Assembly (NCBI RefSeq): GCF_000719265.1
Contig: NZ_JOFL01000019.1
Span: forward strand, 124,001-188,000
Direction: 5' to 3'
Source of the DNA: Streptomyces roseoverticillatus
GTDB taxonomy: Bacteria; Actinomycetota; Actinomycetes; Streptomycetales; Streptomycetaceae
DNA: 64,000 nucleotides
A program made the position numbers and the translations under genes. Under the pieces are notes generated by a model that was not told where the DNA came from, did no database searches, and saw only the letters and a list, made by a program, of their open reading frames with translations. Within the stretch, counting starts at the first letter, position 1; each line of letters opens with the position of its first letter. Positions 1 through 10,212 of the stretch are shown one piece after another.

Positions 1-24
1 GGGCAGCCGTCCAATACGCGACAT
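1..24 (-). CDS. rplF: 50S ribosomal protein L6, N-terminal fragment
   Basis: Only the first eight codons are inside the window. They read MSRIGRLP on the minus strand from an ATG at 22-24, which is the conserved start of bacterial L6. The gene continues beyond the left edge. It follows rpsH by 22 nt, the normal spc-operon order (rplN-rplX-rplE-rpsN-rpsH-rplF). L6 binds 23S rRNA near the sarcin-ricin loop. Confidence 0.85.
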
Positions 25-46
25 TGGCTTTTCCTCCGTTCCCTGG

Positions 47-445
47 TTACCAGACGTAGGCGAGGACTTCCCCACCCACGCCCTTCTTGCTGGCCTGCTG
101 GCCGGTCAGGAGACCGTGGGACGTGGAGATGATCGCCACGCCCAGGCCGCCGAGGACCTTCGGCAGGTTGGTGGACTTTGCGTAGACACGCAGGCCCGGC
201 TTCGAGATCCGCTTGATGCCCGCAATGGAGCGCTCGCGGTTCGGACCGAACTTCAGGTCGATGACGAGGCTCTTGCCAACCTCGGCGTCCTCGACCTTCC
301 AGCCGGCGATGTAGCCCTCCTGCTGCAGGATCTCGGCGATGTGCGCCTTGATCTTGCTGTGGGGCATGGCCACGGTGTCGTGGTAAGCCGAGTTCGCGTT
401 CCGCAGACGGGTCAGCATGTCTGCGATCGGATCGGTCATGGTCAT
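47..445 (-). CDS. rpsH: 30S ribosomal protein S8
   Basis: This 132-residue protein begins [17 protein letters not shown] and has the full-length S8 fold, ending in the conserved [10 protein letters not shown]8 is a primary 16S rRNA binder of the small-subunit platform, and in E. coli it represses the spc operon. The ATG at 443-445 was chosen because the 15 extra upstream codons are unlike any S8. It lies between rpsN and rplF. The 262-nt gap before it (446-707) is long for this operon, and I see no further gene or convincing regulatory fold there. Confidence 0.97.
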   Translation of the reverse strand: MTMTDPIADMLTRLRNANSAYHDTVAMPHSKIKAHIAEILQQEGYIAGWKVEDAEVGKSLVIDLKFGPNRERSIAGIKRISKPGLRVYAKSTNLPKVLGGLGVAIISTSHGLLTGQQASKKGVGGEVLAYVW

Positions 446-707
446 GTTTGGCCTTCGGCCTCTCTCGCCGGGGTTTCCTATGTGCGCCATCCCTCTCCCC
501 GAACTGTGTCGGGGCGGGTGCGGTGCGGGGACCTACGGCGTAGTAAGACGGTCATGGGCGGCGGGCACCCAACCCTGCAACTCTACGCGAGTGCCGGGCC
601 GGGCCCCACCGTCCTTGATGCTTACCGAGAGCCCTGGTTAACCCACCGAAAATGCCGCCGTTCGCCAGAACGCCCTTGAGGGGCGGTGGTTGGGCGACGG
701 GTGGGTG

Positions 708-893
708 TTACCAGGAGCTCTTGGTCACGCCCGGCAGCTCGCCACGGTGAGCCATCTCACGAAGGCACACGCGGCAGAGGCCGAACTTGCGGTAAACGGA
801 GTGCGGGCGGCCGCAGCGCTGGCAGCGGGTGTACGCGCGCACACCGAACTTGGGCTTGCGAGCAGCCTTGGCAATAAGAGACTTCTTCGCCAT
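708..893 (-). CDS. rpsN: 30S ribosomal protein S14 type Z
   Basis: This is a 61-residue S14 of the short zinc-binding (C+) type. The two CxxC pairs, in TRCQRCGR and GLCRVCLR, form the zinc ribbon. It starts [16 protein letters not shown] and ends GVTKSSW. S14 sits in the head of the 30S subunit. It follows rplE by 5 nt, the normal spc position. Streptomyces typically carry a second, zinc-independent S14 elsewhere, so this copy would be the zinc-replete form. Confidence 0.97.
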   Translation of the reverse strand: MAKKSLIAKAARKPKFGVRAYTRCQRCGRPHSVYRKFGLCRVCLREMAHRGELPGVTKSSW

Positions 894-898
894 CTCGC

Positions 899-1459
899 TT
901 ACGCCTCCTTGAACGGGAAGCCGAGGTGACGAAGGAGGGCGCGGCCCTCGTCGTCGTTGGTCGCCGTGGTCACCACGGTGATGTCCATACCCCGGACGCG
1001 GTCGATCTTGTCCTGGTCGATCTCGTGGAACATGACCTGCTCCGTGAGGCCGAAGGTGTAGTTGCCCCGACCGTCGAACTGCTTCGGGGACAGACCACGG
1101 AAGTCGCGGATGCGCGGCAGCGCGAGCGACAGGGTGCGGTCCAGGAACTCCCACATGCGGTCACCACGGAGGGTGACGTGGGCGCCGATCGGCTGGCCCT
1201 CACGCAGCTTGAACTGCGCGATGGACTTGCGAGCCTTGGTGACGGCGGGCTTCTGGCCCGTGATCGTGGTGAGGTCGCGGATGGCGCCCTCGATCAGCTT
1301 GGAGTCGCGGGCGGCGTCGCCCACACCCATGTTGACCACGATCTTGGTGAGGCCGGGAACCTGCATGACGTTCTCGTAGGAGAACTCCTCACGCAGCTTG
1401 CCGACGATCTCTTCGCGGTAGCGCAGCTTGAGACGCGGCGCGTTGGTGGTGGCAGTCAT
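899..1459 (-). CDS. rplE: 50S ribosomal protein L5
   Basis: This is a 186-residue L5, the 5S rRNA-binding protein of the central protuberance. It carries the conserved stretches NMGVGDA and [21 protein letters not shown]. Its start codon overlaps the rplX stop by one base (TGATG), which implies translational coupling. The length fits actinobacterial L5. Confidence 0.98.
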   Translation of the reverse strand: MTATTNAPRLKLRYREEIVGKLREEFSYENVMQVPGLTKIVVNMGVGDAARDSKLIEGAIRDLTTITGQKPAVTKARKSIAQFKLREGQPIGAHVTLRGDRMWEFLDRTLSLALPRIRDFRGLSPKQFDGRGNYTFGLTEQVMFHEIDQDKIDRVRGMDITVVTTATNDDEGRALLRHLGFPFKEA

Positions 1460-1782
1460 CAGATGTCCTCACCGGTGCGCTTGGCAACGCGGATCTTGTT
1501 GCCGTTCTCGTCGAAGCGGTAACCGACACGCGTGACGACCTTCTTGCCGTCCTTCTCCACGACGAGCTGAACGTTGCTCACGTGGATGGGGGCCTCGGTC
1601 GTGACAATGCCGCCGGTCTGCGAACCACGAGCGGTCTGGCCGGCCTTGGTGTGCTTCTTGACCCGGTTGACACCCTCGACGAGGACGCGGTTCTCGCTGG
1701 GCATGGCCACGATGACCTTGCCCTGCTTGCCCTTGTCCTTACCGGTGATGACCTGGACCAGGTCGCCCTTCTTGATCTTCAT
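1459..1782 (-). CDS. rplX: 50S ribosomal protein L24
   Basis: This is a 107-residue L24 with an N-terminal KOW motif ([20 protein letters not shown]). L24 is an early assembly initiator that binds domain I of 23S rRNA. It lies 3 nt after rplN and overlaps rplE by one base. Confidence 0.98.
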   Translation of the reverse strand: MKIKKGDLVQVITGKDKGKQGKVIVAMPSENRVLVEGVNRVKKHTKAGQTARGSQTGGIVTTEAPIHVSNVQLVVEKDGKKVVTRVGYRFDENGNKIRVAKRTGEDI

Positions 1783-1785
1783 CGG

Positions 1786-2154
1786 TTACAGCACCTCCGG
1801 CGCGAGCGAGACGATCTTCATGAACTTCTTCTCGCGCAGCTCTCGGCCCACGGGGCCGAAGATACGGGTGCCGCGGGGGTCACCGTCGTTCTTGAGAACG
1901 ACAGCGGCGTTCTCGTCGAAACGGATGTACGAGCCATCCGGACGGCGGCGCTCCTTGACGGTGCGAACGATGACGGCCTTGATGACGTCACCCTTCTTCA
2001 CGTTGCCACCGGGGATCGCGTCCTTGACGGTGGCGACGATGACGTCACCGATGCCCGCGTAGCGGCGACCCGAACCACCGAGAACACGGATGCAAAGGAT
2101 CTCCTTGGCACCAGTGTTGTCGGCGACCCGAAGTCGCGACTCCTGCTGGATCAC
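1786..2154 (-). CDS. rplN: 50S ribosomal protein L14
   Basis: This is a 122-residue L14 starting with GTG, reading (V)[17 protein letters not shown] and ending [11 protein letters not shown]. It lies at the subunit interface and contacts 16S rRNA. Its ribosome binding site, AGGAG at about 2160-2164, lies inside the abnormal end of the rpsQ frame, so the normal rpsQ-rplN spacer is missing here. L14 itself is intact. Confidence 0.97.
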   Translation of the reverse strand: MIQQESRLRVADNTGAKEILCIRVLGGSGRRYAGIGDVIVATVKDAIPGGNVKKGDVIKAVIVRTVKERRRPDGSYIRFDENAAVVLKNDGDPRGTRIFGPVGRELREKKFMKIVSLAPEVL

Positions 2155-2156
2155 GT

Positions 2157-2399
2157 CTATCTCCTGATCGTCTGCCGGTTCCCGGCGGGGGGCCTCACCG
2201 AGGTGAGGACGGCAGCGTTCTGCTCGTCGTGCGCCTTGAGCTTGTTCGTACGGCGGATGACCTTGCCGTACAGCGCGTGCTTGACGCGGTCCTCGACGGC
2301 GACGACGACGGTCTTGTCCATCTTGTCGCTGACGACGAGACCCTCACGGGTCTTGCGGAAACCGCGGTCGTTCGTCTCAGTCACATTCTTCTCGCTCAT
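2157..2399 (-). CDS. rpsQ: 30S ribosomal protein S17, C-terminally truncated
   Basis: Residues 1-63 are normal Streptomyces S17 ([18 protein letters not shown] through [11 protein letters not shown]), an OB-fold protein that binds the 5' domain of 16S rRNA. After NAA the expected end of the fold, with its RPLSxTKRWR motif, is absent. It is replaced by 17 unrelated residues ([17 protein letters not shown]) that run into what is normally the rpsQ-rplN spacer, and the frame stops inside the rplN ribosome binding site. The protein is 80 residues, against about 95 in other Streptomyces by my recollection. The pattern fits a deletion of roughly 100-150 bp joining mid-rpsQ to the spacer. Assembly collapse at a GC-rich hairpin is as likely as a true mutation. 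Confidence 0.8.
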   Translation of the reverse strand: MSEKNVTETNDRGFRKTREGLVVSDKMDKTVVVAVEDRVKHALYGKVIRRTNKLKAHDEQNAAVLTSVRPPAGNRQTIRR

Positions 2400-2623
2400 C
2401 AGGCGCTCTCCACCGTCTCGATGCCCAGCTCGCGCTCGCGCATCAGGGTGTAGATCCGGGCGATGTCCTTACGGACGGACTTGAGCCGACCGTGGTTCTC
2501 AAGCTGCCCGGTCGCCGCCTGGAAGCGGAGGTTGAACAGCTCTTCCTTGGCCTCACGGAGCTTCGCGACGAGGTCCTCGTCGTTCAGCTCACGCAGCTCG
2601 GTCGCCTTGATACCAGCGGCCAT
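2399..2623 (-). CDS. rpmC: 50S ribosomal protein L29
   Basis: This is a 74-residue L29 ([18 protein letters not shown] ... [11 protein letters not shown]), a helical hairpin beside the peptide exit tunnel. The ATG at 2621-2623 overlaps the rplP stop. A GTG one codon upstream is possible but would add a residue not seen in relatives. Its last base is shared with the rpsQ start, so rplP, rpmC and rpsQ form a tightly coupled string. Confidence 0.96.
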   Translation of the reverse strand: MAAGIKATELRELNDEDLVAKLREAKEELFNLRFQAATGQLENHGRLKSVRKDIARIYTLMRERELGIETVESA

Positions 2624-3042
2624 CACGACTCACCTGCCTCGCGCCGAACAATGCGGCACTTCATCGGAAGCTTGTGGGCGGCGCGGGTGAGCGCCTCCTT
2701 AGCAACCTTTTCGTTCGGGAAAGACAGCTCGAACATCACCCGACCGGGCTTGACGTTCGCGATCCACCACTCCGGGGAACCCTTACCGGAACCCATGCGG
2801 GTTTCGGCCGGCTTCTTGGTCAGCGGACGGTCCGGGTAGATGTTGATCCACACCTTGCCGCCACGCTTGATGTGACGCGTCATGGCGATACGAGCGGACT
2901 CGATCTGACGGTTCGTCACGTAGGCCGGGGTCAGGGCCTGGATGCCGTACTCACCGAACGCGAGCTCGGTGCCACCCTTGGCCATGCCGTTCCGCTTGGG
3001 GTGGTGCTGCTTGCGGTGCTTGACCCTGCGAGGGATCAGCAT
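2623..3042 (-). CDS. rplP: 50S ribosomal protein L16
   Basis: This is a 139-residue L16 ([17 protein letters not shown] ... [11 protein letters not shown]). It contacts tRNA in the A site and helps form the peptidyl-transferase environment. It lies 5 nt after rpsC and overlaps rpmC by one base. Length and sequence are ordinary. Confidence 0.98.
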   Translation of the reverse strand: MLIPRRVKHRKQHHPKRNGMAKGGTELAFGEYGIQALTPAYVTNRQIESARIAMTRHIKRGGKVWINIYPDRPLTKKPAETRMGSGKGSPEWWIANVKPGRVMFELSFPNEKVAKEALTRAAHKLPMKCRIVRREAGES

Positions 3043-3047
3043 GTCGG

Positions 3048-3878
3048 TCAGGCCTCCGTTCCGGTGGACTCAGCCGGAGCAGCGGCAGCGGCCTCGGCCT
3101 TGGGGGCCTCGGCAGCGGCGCTCTGCTGCGGCTTGCGGCCGCGGCCGCCACGCTCGCCACCACGGCCACCACGGGCCGGGCGGTCCTGGGCGCCACCACG
3201 CGACGGGCGGTTGCCCGCACGAGCGGCAGCGTTCTCGGCGCGGACCTCGGCGATGTTCTTGACGTCGCCCTTGTAGATCCAGACCTTGACGCCAATACGA
3301 CCGAAGGTCGTCTTGGCCTCGAAGAAGCCGTAGTCGACGTTCGCGCGGAGCGTGTGCAGGGGCACACGGCCCTCGCGGTAGAACTCCGAGCGGGACATCT
3401 CGGCGCCGCCGAGACGACCGCCACACTGGATCTTGATGCCCTTGGCGCCGGCCTTCATCGTCGACTGCATGCTCTTACGCATGGCGCGACGGAAGGAGAC
3501 GCGGGAGGACAGCTGCTCGGCGACGGCCTGGGCCACCAGCTGAGCGTCAACCTCGGGGTTCTTGACCTCGAGGATGTTCAGCTGGACCTGCTTGCCGGTC
3601 AGCTTCTCCAGCTCGCCGCGGATGCGGTCGGCCTCGGCGCCGCGGCGGCCGATGACGATGCCCGGACGAGCGGTGTGGATGTCAACGCGGACGCGGTCGC
3701 GGGTGCGCTCGATCTCAACCTTCGAGATACCGGCGCGCTCCATGCCCTTCGTCATCATGCGACGAATGGCAACGTCTTCCTTGACGTAGTCCTTGTACAG
3801 CTTGTCGGCGTACCACCGGGACTTGAAGTCCGTGGTGATGCCGAGCCGGAACCCGTGCGGGTTAACCTTCTGGCCCAT
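3048..3878 (-). CDS. rpsC: 30S ribosomal protein S3
   Basis: This is a 276-residue S3 with an N-terminal KH RNA-binding domain ([20 protein letters not shown]) and the conserved S3 C-terminal domain. It ends in a low-complexity Arg/Gly then Ala/Glu/Pro tail from about residue 220, typical of actinobacterial S3. S3 lines the mRNA entry channel. The start codon overlaps the rplV stop by one base. Confidence 0.98.
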   Translation of the reverse strand: MGQKVNPHGFRLGITTDFKSRWYADKLYKDYVKEDVAIRRMMTKGMERAGISKVEIERTRDRVRVDIHTARPGIVIGRRGAEADRIRGELEKLTGKQVQLNILEVKNPEVDAQLVAQAVAEQLSSRVSFRRAMRKSMQSTMKAGAKGIKIQCGGRLGGAEMSRSEFYREGRVPLHTLRANVDYGFFEAKTTFGRIGVKVWIYKGDVKNIAEVRAENAAARAGNRPSRGGAQDRPARGGRGGERGGRGRKPQQSAAAEAPKAEAAAAAPAESTGTEA

Positions 3879-4225
3879 TACCGGGTTCCTTCCTTGCTGC
3901 TGACGACCACGGTGATGTGGCTGGTCCGCTTGCGGATCCGGTAGGCACGACCCTGGGCACGCGGACGGAACCGCTTCAGGGTCGGGCCCTCGTCCACGAA
4001 CGCCTCGCTGATGTACAGCGACGAAGCGTCCGTGTGGTCGTAGTTGTGCGCGGCGTTGGCAATGGCGCTGTCCAGCACCTTGCCCACCGGCACGCTCGCG
4101 GCCTGCGGGGCGAAACGCAGGACCGCCTGAGCCTCCGTGGCATCCATGCCACGGATGAGGTCCACCACGCGGCGGGCCTTCATGGGCGTGACGCGGATGT
4201 ACCGCGCCTGGGCCCTGGCTTCCAT
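3878..4225 (-). CDS. rplV: 50S ribosomal protein L22
   Basis: This is a 115-residue L22 ([19 protein letters not shown] ... [15 protein letters not shown]). Its hairpin loop reaches the exit-tunnel constriction. The ATG at 4223-4225 was preferred over an upstream one at 4249 because a GAAGGGA ribosome binding site lies about 7 nt before it, and because relatives start with MEAR. Confidence 0.96.
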   Translation of the reverse strand: MEARAQARYIRVTPMKARRVVDLIRGMDATEAQAVLRFAPQAASVPVGKVLDSAIANAAHNYDHTDASSLYISEAFVDEGPTLKRFRPRAQGRAYRIRKRTSHITVVVSSKEGTR

Positions 4226-4266
4226 GGTTGTCCCTTCGGTGTCAGTCATAGTCGTTCACACCCCGC

Positions 4267-4548
4267 CTAGCGGCGCTTCGACTTGCGGTCGTCCTTGACG
4301 TGGCCGCGGAAGGTGCGGGTCGGCGAGAACTCGCCGAGCTTGTGGCCGACCATCGACTCGGTGACGAACACCGGGACGTGCGTCTTGCCGTTGTGCACCG
4401 CGAGCGTGTGGCCGAGCATGGCCGGCACGATCATGGAGCGACGGGACCAGGTCTTGATGACGTTCTTGGTACCGGCTTCGTTCTGAGCGTCCACCTTCTT
4501 GATGAGGTGGTCGTCGACGAAGGGTCCCTTCTTGAGACTACGCGGCAT
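4267..4548 (-). CDS. rpsS: 30S ribosomal protein S19
   Basis: This is a 93-residue S19 ([15 protein letters not shown] ... [16 protein letters not shown]) of the 30S head, close to the A-site tRNA. It lies between rplB and rplV in standard S10-operon order. Confidence 0.98.
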   Translation of the reverse strand: MPRSLKKGPFVDDHLIKKVDAQNEAGTKNVIKTWSRRSMIVPAMLGHTLAVHNGKTHVPVFVTESMVGHKLGEFSPTRTFRGHVKDDRKSKRR

Positions 4549-4560
4549 CTAAACCCGCTC

Positions 4561-5397
4561 CTAGCGCTTCTTGTTCGTCTTGCGGCGGCGGACGATGTAC
4601 TTGTTGCTCGCCTTCTTGGGAGAACGAGTACGACCCTCCTTCTGACCCCACGGGGAGACCGGGTGACGACCACCGGAGGTCTTGCCCTCACCACCACCGT
4701 GCGGGTGGTCAACCGGGTTCATCGCGACACCGCGGACGGTCGGGCGAACGCCCTTCCAGCGCATGCGGCCGGCCTTGCCCCAGTTGATGTTCGACTGCTC
4801 GGCGTTGCCGACCTCGCCGACCGTGGCGCGGCAGCGGACGTCGACCAGGCGGACCTCGCCGGACGGCATGCGCAGGTGGGCGTACTGGCCCTCCTTCGCC
4901 AGCAGCTGCACGGAGGAACCGGCAGAGCGGGCGAACTTGGCGCCACCACCGGGACGGAGCTCGATCGCGTGGATCGTGGTACCGACCGGGATGTTGCGGA
5001 GCGGGAGGTTGTTGCCCGGCTTGATGTCGGCGCCAGGGCCGTTCTCAATCCGGTCGCCCTGGCTCAGCTTGGCCGGGGCGATGATGTAGCGCTTCTCGCC
5101 GTCTGCGTAGTGCAGCAGCGCGATGCGCGCGGTGCGGTTCGGGTCGTACTCGATGTGAGCGACCTTGGCCGGCACGCCGTCCTTGTCGTGACGACGGAAG
5201 TCGATCACACGGTAGGCGCGCTTGTGGCCACCGCCCTGGTGACGGACGGTCACACGACCGGTGTTGTTACGGCCGCCCTTGCTGTGCAGGGGGCGGACCA
5301 GCGACTTCTCCGGCGTGGACCGCGTGATCTCGACAAAGTCGGCGACGCTGGAGCCACGACGGCCCGGGGTCGTCGGCTTGTACTTGCGGATACCCAT
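4561..5397 (-). CDS. rplB: 50S ribosomal protein L2
   Basis: This is a 278-residue L2 with the SH3-like and C-terminal RNA-binding domains and the conserved [15 protein letters not shown] loop, whose histidine lies near the peptidyl-transferase centre. It is 12 nt upstream of rpsS. Nothing is unusual. Confidence 0.98.
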   Translation of the reverse strand: MGIRKYKPTTPGRRGSSVADFVEITRSTPEKSLVRPLHSKGGRNNTGRVTVRHQGGGHKRAYRVIDFRRHDKDGVPAKVAHIEYDPNRTARIALLHYADGEKRYIIAPAKLSQGDRIENGPGADIKPGNNLPLRNIPVGTTIHAIELRPGGGAKFARSAGSSVQLLAKEGQYAHLRMPSGEVRLVDVRCRATVGEVGNAEQSNINWGKAGRMRWKGVRPTVRGVAMNPVDHPHGGGEGKTSGGRHPVSPWGQKEGRTRSPKKASNKYIVRRRKTNKKR

Positions 5398-5437
5398 TTC
5401 TCAGTCCTCGTCCGATTCCGGACGATCCAGACCGCCC

Positions 5438-5761
5438 TTAGGCGGTCGGACCGCCGAAGATGTCGATACGGTCGCCCTCGGCGAGGGTCACGATGGCGCG
5501 CTTGGTGTTGGCGCGCTTGCCGAAACCGGTCTTGGTGCGCTTGCGCTTACCCTGACGGTTGATCGTGTTGACCCCGGTGACCTTGACCGAGAAGACCGCC
5601 TCGACGGCCTGCTTGATCTGGGTCTTGTTGGCGCGCGGGTCGACGATGAACGTGTACTTGTTCTCGTCCAGCAGCGCGTAGCTCTTCTCGGAGACGACCG
5701 GCTTGACCAGGAGGTCGCGCGGGTCCGAGAACGTCTTGCTGGTGACGACGGCCTCAGTCAT
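5438..5761 (-). CDS. rplW: 50S ribosomal protein L23
   Basis: This is a 107-residue L23 ([28 protein letters not shown]), the exit-tunnel protein that docks trigger factor and SRP. Its start overlaps the rplD stop by one base. The 40-nt gap to rplB contains no gene. Confidence 0.97.
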   Translation of the reverse strand: MTEAVVTSKTFSDPRDLLVKPVVSEKSYALLDENKYTFIVDPRANKTQIKQAVEAVFSVKVTGVNTINRQGKRKRTKTGFGKRANTKRAIVTLAEGDRIDIFGGPTA

Positions 5762-6420
5762 CAGGCCTCGCTCCCTTCGGTCTCAACGTTCCGGCCAGTG
5801 GGGGCGCCAGACACGAAGGACTCGAAGGCGGCCTGGGTGAAGACCACGTCGTCGGAGACGAGCACGTCATACGTGTTCAGCTGGCCCGGCTCCAGGATGT
5901 GAACCTGGGGCAGGTTGCGGGCGGACAGCCACGCGGCCTCGTTGGCGCGCTCGACGACCAGGAGCAGGTTCTTGCGCTCCGAGATCTTGCCGAACAGGCT
6001 CTTGGCGGCCTTGGTGGACGCCGCACCCTCGACCACGTCGGAGACGACGTGGATACGGGAGTGACGCGCGCGGTCCGAGAGGGCACCGCGCAGGGCGGCG
6101 GCCTTCATCTTCTTCGGGGTGCGCTGCGAGTAGTCACGCGGCACGGGACCGTGCACGACGCCACCACCGGCGAACTGCGGCGCGCGGGTCGAACCCTGAC
6201 GGGCGCGACCGGTGCCCTTCTGGCGGTACGGCTTCTTGCCACCGCCGCGGACCTCGCCACGGGTCTTGGTCTTGTGCGTGCCCTGACGGGCAGCGGCCAG
6301 CTGCGCGACGACGACCTGGTGGATCAGCGGAACGCTGACCTTCGCGTCGAAGATCTCCGAGGGGAGCTCGACGGTCCCGGCCTTGTCGCCTGCCGGCGAA
6401 AGGATGTCAATGGTGCTCAT
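5761..6420 (-). CDS. rplD: 50S ribosomal protein L4
   Basis: This is a 219-residue L4 starting [15 protein letters not shown]. The conserved tunnel loop is present ([22 protein letters not shown]). In E. coli L4 also autoregulates the S10 operon. The upstream in-frame extension was rejected because it overlaps rplC and resembles no L4. Confidence 0.97.
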   Translation of the reverse strand: MSTIDILSPAGDKAGTVELPSEIFDAKVSVPLIHQVVVAQLAAARQGTHKTKTRGEVRGGGKKPYRQKGTGRARQGSTRAPQFAGGGVVHGPVPRDYSQRTPKKMKAAALRGALSDRARHSRIHVVSDVVEGAASTKAAKSLFGKISERKNLLLVVERANEAAWLSARNLPQVHILEPGQLNTYDVLVSDDVVFTQAAFESFVSGAPTGRNVETEGSEA

Positions 6421-6427
6421 CGTTACC

Positions 6428-7072
6428 TCAGGCCCCCTTGGCCGCGGTACGGACCAGGACGAGGCCGCCGTTCGGACCAGGAACCGCGCCCTTGATGAGG
6501 AGCAGGCCCTTCTCCGCGTCAACGGCGTGGACGGTCAGGTTCTGGGTGGTGACCCGCTCGTTGCCCATACGGCCCGCCATGCGGAGGCCCTTGAACACAC
6601 GGCCCGGGGTGGCGCAGCCACCGATGGAACCGGGGGAGCGGTGCTTGCGCTGGGTGCCGTGCCCGGCGCCGAGGCCACGGAAGTTGTGACGCTTCATGAC
6701 ACCGGCGAAGCCCTTGCCCTTGCTCTTGCCGGTGACGTCAACCTTGACGCCCGACTCGAACACGGCAGCGGTGATCTCCTGGCCGAGCGTGTACTCGCTG
6801 GCGTCAGCGGTACGCAGCTCCACCAGGTGGCGGCGCGGGGTGACGTCGGCCTTGGCGAAGTGACCCTTGAGGGGCTTGTTCACCTTGCGCGGGTCGATCT
6901 CGCCGAAGGCGATCTGGACCGACTCGTAGCCGTCGCTGTCGTTGGTGCGGACCTGGGTGACGACGCAGGGCCCGGCCTTGACGACGGTCACCGGGACGAC
7001 CCGGTTGTTCTCGTCCCAGACCTGGGTCATGCCGAGCTTCTCGCCCAGGACGCCCTTAATGTTCTTAGCCAT
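6428..7072 (-). CDS. rplC: 50S ribosomal protein L3
   Basis: This is a 214-residue L3 ([19 protein letters not shown] ... [12 protein letters not shown]) with the conserved extension near the peptidyl-transferase centre ([20 protein letters not shown]). It lies 13 nt after rpsJ and 7 nt before rplD. Confidence 0.98.
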   Translation of the reverse strand: MAKNIKGVLGEKLGMTQVWDENNRVVPVTVVKAGPCVVTQVRTNDSDGYESVQIAFGEIDPRKVNKPLKGHFAKADVTPRRHLVELRTADASEYTLGQEITAAVFESGVKVDVTGKSKGKGFAGVMKRHNFRGLGAGHGTQRKHRSPGSIGGCATPGRVFKGLRMAGRMGNERVTTQNLTVHAVDAEKGLLLIKGAVPGPNGGLVLVRTAAKGA

Positions 7073-7085
7073 CTCGCGCGTCACC

Positions 7086-7394
7086 TCAGAGCTTGATCTC
7101 GATGTCGACGCCCGCCGGCAGGTCGAGACGCATGAGCGAGTCAACCGTCTTCGGCGTGGGGTCGAGGATGTCGATGAGGCGCTTGTGCGTGCGCATCTCG
7201 AAGTGCTCGCGCGAGTCCTTGTACTTGTGCGGCGACTTGATGACGCAGTACACGTTCTTCTCAGTGGGCAGCGGCACCGGGCCCGCGACCGACGCACCAG
7301 TGCGCGTCACCGTCTCGACGATCTTCTTCGCCGAGGAGTCGATGACCTCGTGGTCGTAGGCCTTGAGCCGGATGCGGATCTTCTGTCCCGCCAT
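7086..7394 (-). CDS. rpsJ: 30S ribosomal protein S10
   Basis: This 102-residue S10 ([29 protein letters not shown]) is the first gene of the S10-spc operon. S10 is a 30S head protein and also the NusE partner of NusB in antitermination. A long leader (about 395 nt from the predicted start of transcription) precedes it and carries a structured element shared with rpsL. Confidence 0.99.
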   Translation of the reverse strand: MAGQKIRIRLKAYDHEVIDSSAKKIVETVTRTGASVAGPVPLPTEKNVYCVIKSPHKYKDSREHFEMRTHKRLIDILDPTPKTVDSLMRLDLPAGVDIEIKL

Positions 7395-7496
7395 GGCTAC
7401 TCAGTAGTCCTGTCTCTCGTAACGCTCTGGGACTCGGCCGGCTGCGCTCAGAAGCAACTTCATCGCTTCCGAACGCGGTCTCTCCCCACTCCACCT

Positions 7497-7521
7497 CCGA
7501 CCCACGCGGTCGGGCGTGTCG
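7497..7521 (-). promoter_or_regulatory. Leader element shared by rpsJ and rpsL
   Basis: In RNA sense (minus strand) the element reads CGA, CACGC, CCGACC, GCGTG, GGTCGG. CACGC can pair with GCGTG, and CCGACC can pair with GGTCGG, but the two helices overlap, so it can form either of two alternative hairpins. All 25 nt recur at 14695-14719 in the rpsL leader. It ends 102 nt upstream of the rpsJ start codon. A role in regulating both ribosomal operons is inference. Confidence 0.6.
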
Positions 7522-7795
7522 CGCCCCTTCCAGCAGCTTTCCCGAAGGAAAATCCCTGATGAAGGGGGTTGTGGGGGAAAGACACCCACCGAGCGCCTGG
7601 CTGGGGCCCCGCTGACACTTCCCGGAAGATTCCCGTACTTCCGCCCCTACACCTCTCGATGTACAGCATGGGGCGACGAGTACTGCGGGACTCGCTTCCA
7701 GTCCTCCCGGCGGGAGGCGCGCAGCATCGGCACTCAACCGAGCAACCTGAACAGTGTGCCATATGCGGCCGAGGGGGCGCCAATCGAAGCCAATG

Positions 7796-7823
7796 ACCGT
7801 ACCCCGGGCGGCTCAGTTGTCAA
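7796..7823 (-). promoter_or_regulatory. Predicted HrdB-type promoter of the S10 operon
   Basis: The minus strand carries TTGACA (7818-7823), a 16-nt spacer and TACGGT (7796-7801). This is a perfect -35 with a good -10, as expected for the principal sigma factor. Transcription would start near 7789, giving a leader of about 395 nt. Confidence 0.65.
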
Positions 7824-8044
7824 ACCACCCCGCCGACATACGGGACACTATGGCTCTTACACCTCGACCGCCGCTTCGGTCCCCCGGCTCACCCGGTGCA
7901 GGCCGCCGCAGGGCCGGGAAATCGGGCTTTTGGCGGGGTTTGCCGAGGGCTGGGCAACCGCCGCGCCCCCTCGATCGTCCCCTATCACGCTGGGGCAGCA
8001 GGGGCAGGGACCCGCGTGCTGCACAACGGGACGGAGTCATGTAG

Positions 8045-10180
8045 TTGAACATCTCACAGCACATGGTGATATCCCGCCGGACCGCCCTCGCCGGCCTGGC
8101 CGCCACGACCGCGGCCCTCGCGGCGGGGTGCAGCGGGGAGGGCGGCAAGAAGAAGCCCAAGGCCTCCCCCAACCCCATAAGAGCGGTGGACCCCAGCGCC
8201 ACGCAGTCGTTCAGCAACGCCGGCGACGCCCTGCTGCTGCAGGTCATGGCGCACCCCGACGACGACCTGTACTTCATGAACCCGGACGCCGAGCACATCG
8301 TGCGGGCCGGGGTCCCCGTCGTCTCGGTCTACGTCACGGCCGGCGAGGCCGTCGGGCAGAACTGGATCGAGGGCATGCCCAAGAGCAAGCCCGACAAGGC
8401 CGCCTACTCCTCCGCGCGCCACCAGGGCCTGCGCCAGGCGTACGCCGAGATGATCGGCCTGGACCGGTTCACGGGCTGGAAGAAGTCCGTCCTGGACCTG
8501 GGCAACGGCGTCAAGGCCGAGACCAACGAGCTCACCAACGGCAACCGCAGGGCCCAGCTGGTCTTCCTCAACATCGCCATGCTCTCGGCCGGCGAGATGC
8601 GCCTGCCCCTGCTCTGGGAACAGCCGGAGGGCGAGATGCAGTCGCTCGTCGCCACCGGCTCGCCGTGCACGACCTCCAGCACCTACCGGCACGGCACGCT
8701 GGTGGACACCCTGGCCGCGATCATGGACCGGTTCCGGCCCACGGTGATCCACACCATGGACCCGGACCCCGACTACCAGGTCCACGACGCCACCCACCCC
8801 AAGGACAACGACTACGGGGCCTGCTCCGACCACCGCGACCACACCCCGACCGCGCTCTTCACCTGGAAGGCGCTCTCGCAGTGGGTGGCCGACGCCACCA
8901 AGCGCGAGGGCCACCCGCCCCGCTTCGTGACCACGGCCTTCCGCGGCTACTACAACCAGCGCTGGCCGCACAATCTGCCGCCCGAGGTGATCGAGCAGAA
9001 GCACCGGCTGGTCGAGGCGTACGGCGGCGACCCCTCGTGGGAGTGCGGCAACCCCGGCGGCTGCGGCGACTACGGCCAGGGCGGCGATCGCCCGATGAAG
9101 AACCGCAAGGGCTGGATCCGCTCCACCCACTACCGCTATGAGGGCCCGGTCGTCTCCCCCGGGCCTCCCGGCACCGGCAAGGACGGCCGGCTGGAGGCCT
9201 TCGGCGTGCTGGGCACGCAGGCCGTGCGCTGGCAGGAGACGCGGCCCGGCAGCGGCCGCTGGAGCGACCCGCAGAACCTGGGCGGCGGCCCGCTCGCGCC
9301 CGCCCTGGCGTCCGTCCAGGACTCCCAGGGGCGCCGGCTGCTGTTCGCCCTGCGGTTCTCCGCCCTCGCGGGCCAGGGCCGCCCCGACACGCGCGAGATC
9401 GTCGTCCTGGAGGAGCGCTCCCCCGGCGGCACCTTCAAGGCCTGGCAGGGCCTCGGCAACCCCGAGCACCGCCCCGACCGCGGCCGCCGCGTCGGCATGC
9501 CCGCCGCCGTCGCCGCCCCCGACGGGCGCGTCCACCTCTTCGTCCGCAACGCGGGCAAGGGCGTCTCCAGCCGGGTGCGCGAGGCCGACGGCACGTGGGG
9601 GAAGTGGCAGAGCCTGCACGGCCAGGAGATCCAGGACGGCCTGGTCGCCGTCCTCGACGGGGACAAGCGCGTCCACGTCTTCGGCACCGGCCGCGACACC
9701 GTCCACCACTGGACGCAGGACGAGCCCGGCAAGCCGGTCCACTACGCGCCCCTGAAGGGGCTGCCGCAGCCGGGCGGGCTCCCCGGCGCGGCGCTCGGCC
9801 CCGAGGGCGCCCTGACCCTCGCCTACCGCTCCCCCGCGGCCGTCCAGCCGACGGTCGGCACCTTCACGCCGGGGTCCGACGGCACGGGGGAGGTCCGCAC
9901 CACCGAGCTGCAGGACTTCGCCGGCTACGGGCCGCTCGCCGCCCTCACCCTGGCCGCCCGGGGCGGCAAGGACGCCGTCATGGCGCTCGGGCGGGCGATG
10001 AACGGCGAGGTACAGCTCACCGACGCCTCAGGGGACTCCGAGACGGTCCGCTCGGACGCCGGGCTCGTGCCGGTGGGCACCTCCGCCATGACCACCGACG
10101 CCGGCCACCAGCTGTGCGTGGTCGGGATGAGCCCGGACGCGCGCCCGTGGCTCCGGCGCCCGGAGATCCCTCATACCTGA
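8045..10180 (+). CDS. Secreted PIG-L family deacetylase with C-terminal beta-propeller-like domain
   Basis: This 711-residue predicted lipoprotein has a twin-arginine-like signal ([20 protein letters not shown]) with the lipobox Cys near residue 29. The N-terminal half is a PIG-L/LmbE zinc N-deacetylase. It has the AHPDDD motif at about residues 69-74 and a second metal motif, SDHRDH, near residue 262. The C-terminal part (about 360-711) holds repeated W-x-x-W/Q blades ([22 protein letters not shown]) like beta-propeller or lectin folds. It probably deacetylates an N-acetyl sugar outside the cell; the substrate is unknown. The TTG at 8045 fits the ACGGAG site 8 nt upstream. ATG 8063 would trim six residues and keep the signal. 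It is flanked on both sides by ribosomal operons. Confidence 0.85.
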   Translation: MNISQHMVISRRTALAGLAATTAALAAGCSGEGGKKKPKASPNPIRAVDPSATQSFSNAGDALLLQVMAHPDDDLYFMNPDAEHIVRAGVPVVSVYVTAGEAVGQNWIEGMPKSKPDKAAYSSARHQGLRQAYAEMIGLDRFTGWKKSVLDLGNGVKAETNELTNGNRRAQLVFLNIAMLSAGEMRLPLLWEQPEGEMQSLVATGSPCTTSSTYRHGTLVDTLAAIMDRFRPTVIHTMDPDPDYQVHDATHPKDNDYGACSDHRDHTPTALFTWKALSQWVADATKREGHPPRFVTTAFRGYYNQRWPHNLPPEVIEQKHRLVEAYGGDPSWECGNPGGCGDYGQGGDRPMKNRKGWIRSTHYRYEGPVVSPGPPGTGKDGRLEAFGVLGTQAVRWQETRPGSGRWSDPQNLGGGPLAPALASVQDSQGRRLLFALRFSALAGQGRPDTREIVVLEERSPGGTFKAWQGLGNPEHRPDRGRRVGMPAAVAAPDGRVHLFVRNAGKGVSSRVREADGTWGKWQSLHGQEIQDGLVAVLDGDKRVHVFGTGRDTVHHWTQDEPGKPVHYAPLKGLPQPGGLPGAALGPEGALTLAYRSPAAVQPTVGTFTPGSDGTGEVRTTELQDFAGYGPLAALTLAARGGKDAVMALGRAMNGEVQLTDASGDSETVRSDAGLVPVGTSAMTTDAGHQLCVVGMSPDARPWLRRPEIPHT

Positions 10181-10212
10181 GGTACGCCCACTCACCCGTC
10201 CGGGTGAAACGC

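Larger units (their letters stand above)
7395..8044. other. Divergent intergenic region between rpsJ and the PIG-L gene
   Basis: These 650 nt contain no credible gene. The rpsJ side holds a strong HrdB-like promoter (7796-7823), then a long untranslated leader. The leader contains a short hairpin capped by a UUCG tetraloop (about 7537-7551, minus strand) and the 25-nt dual-hairpin element at 7497-7521. From 7860 to 8044, upstream of the PIG-L gene, I see only GC-rich sequence and an ACGGAG ribosome binding site at about 8031. No clear plus-strand promoter is visible. Confidence 0.7.

Noticed and set aside
446..707. Possible S8-binding regulatory fold or small gene between rpsN and rpsH
   Set aside because: No frame has a ribosome binding site and conserved content, and I could not recognise an S8 helix-21-like structure by eye.
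7497..7521. H-type RNA pseudoknot for the shared rpsJ/rpsL element
   Set aside because: The two helices would be joined by zero-length loops, which is sterically implausible. Alternative hairpins are the better reading.
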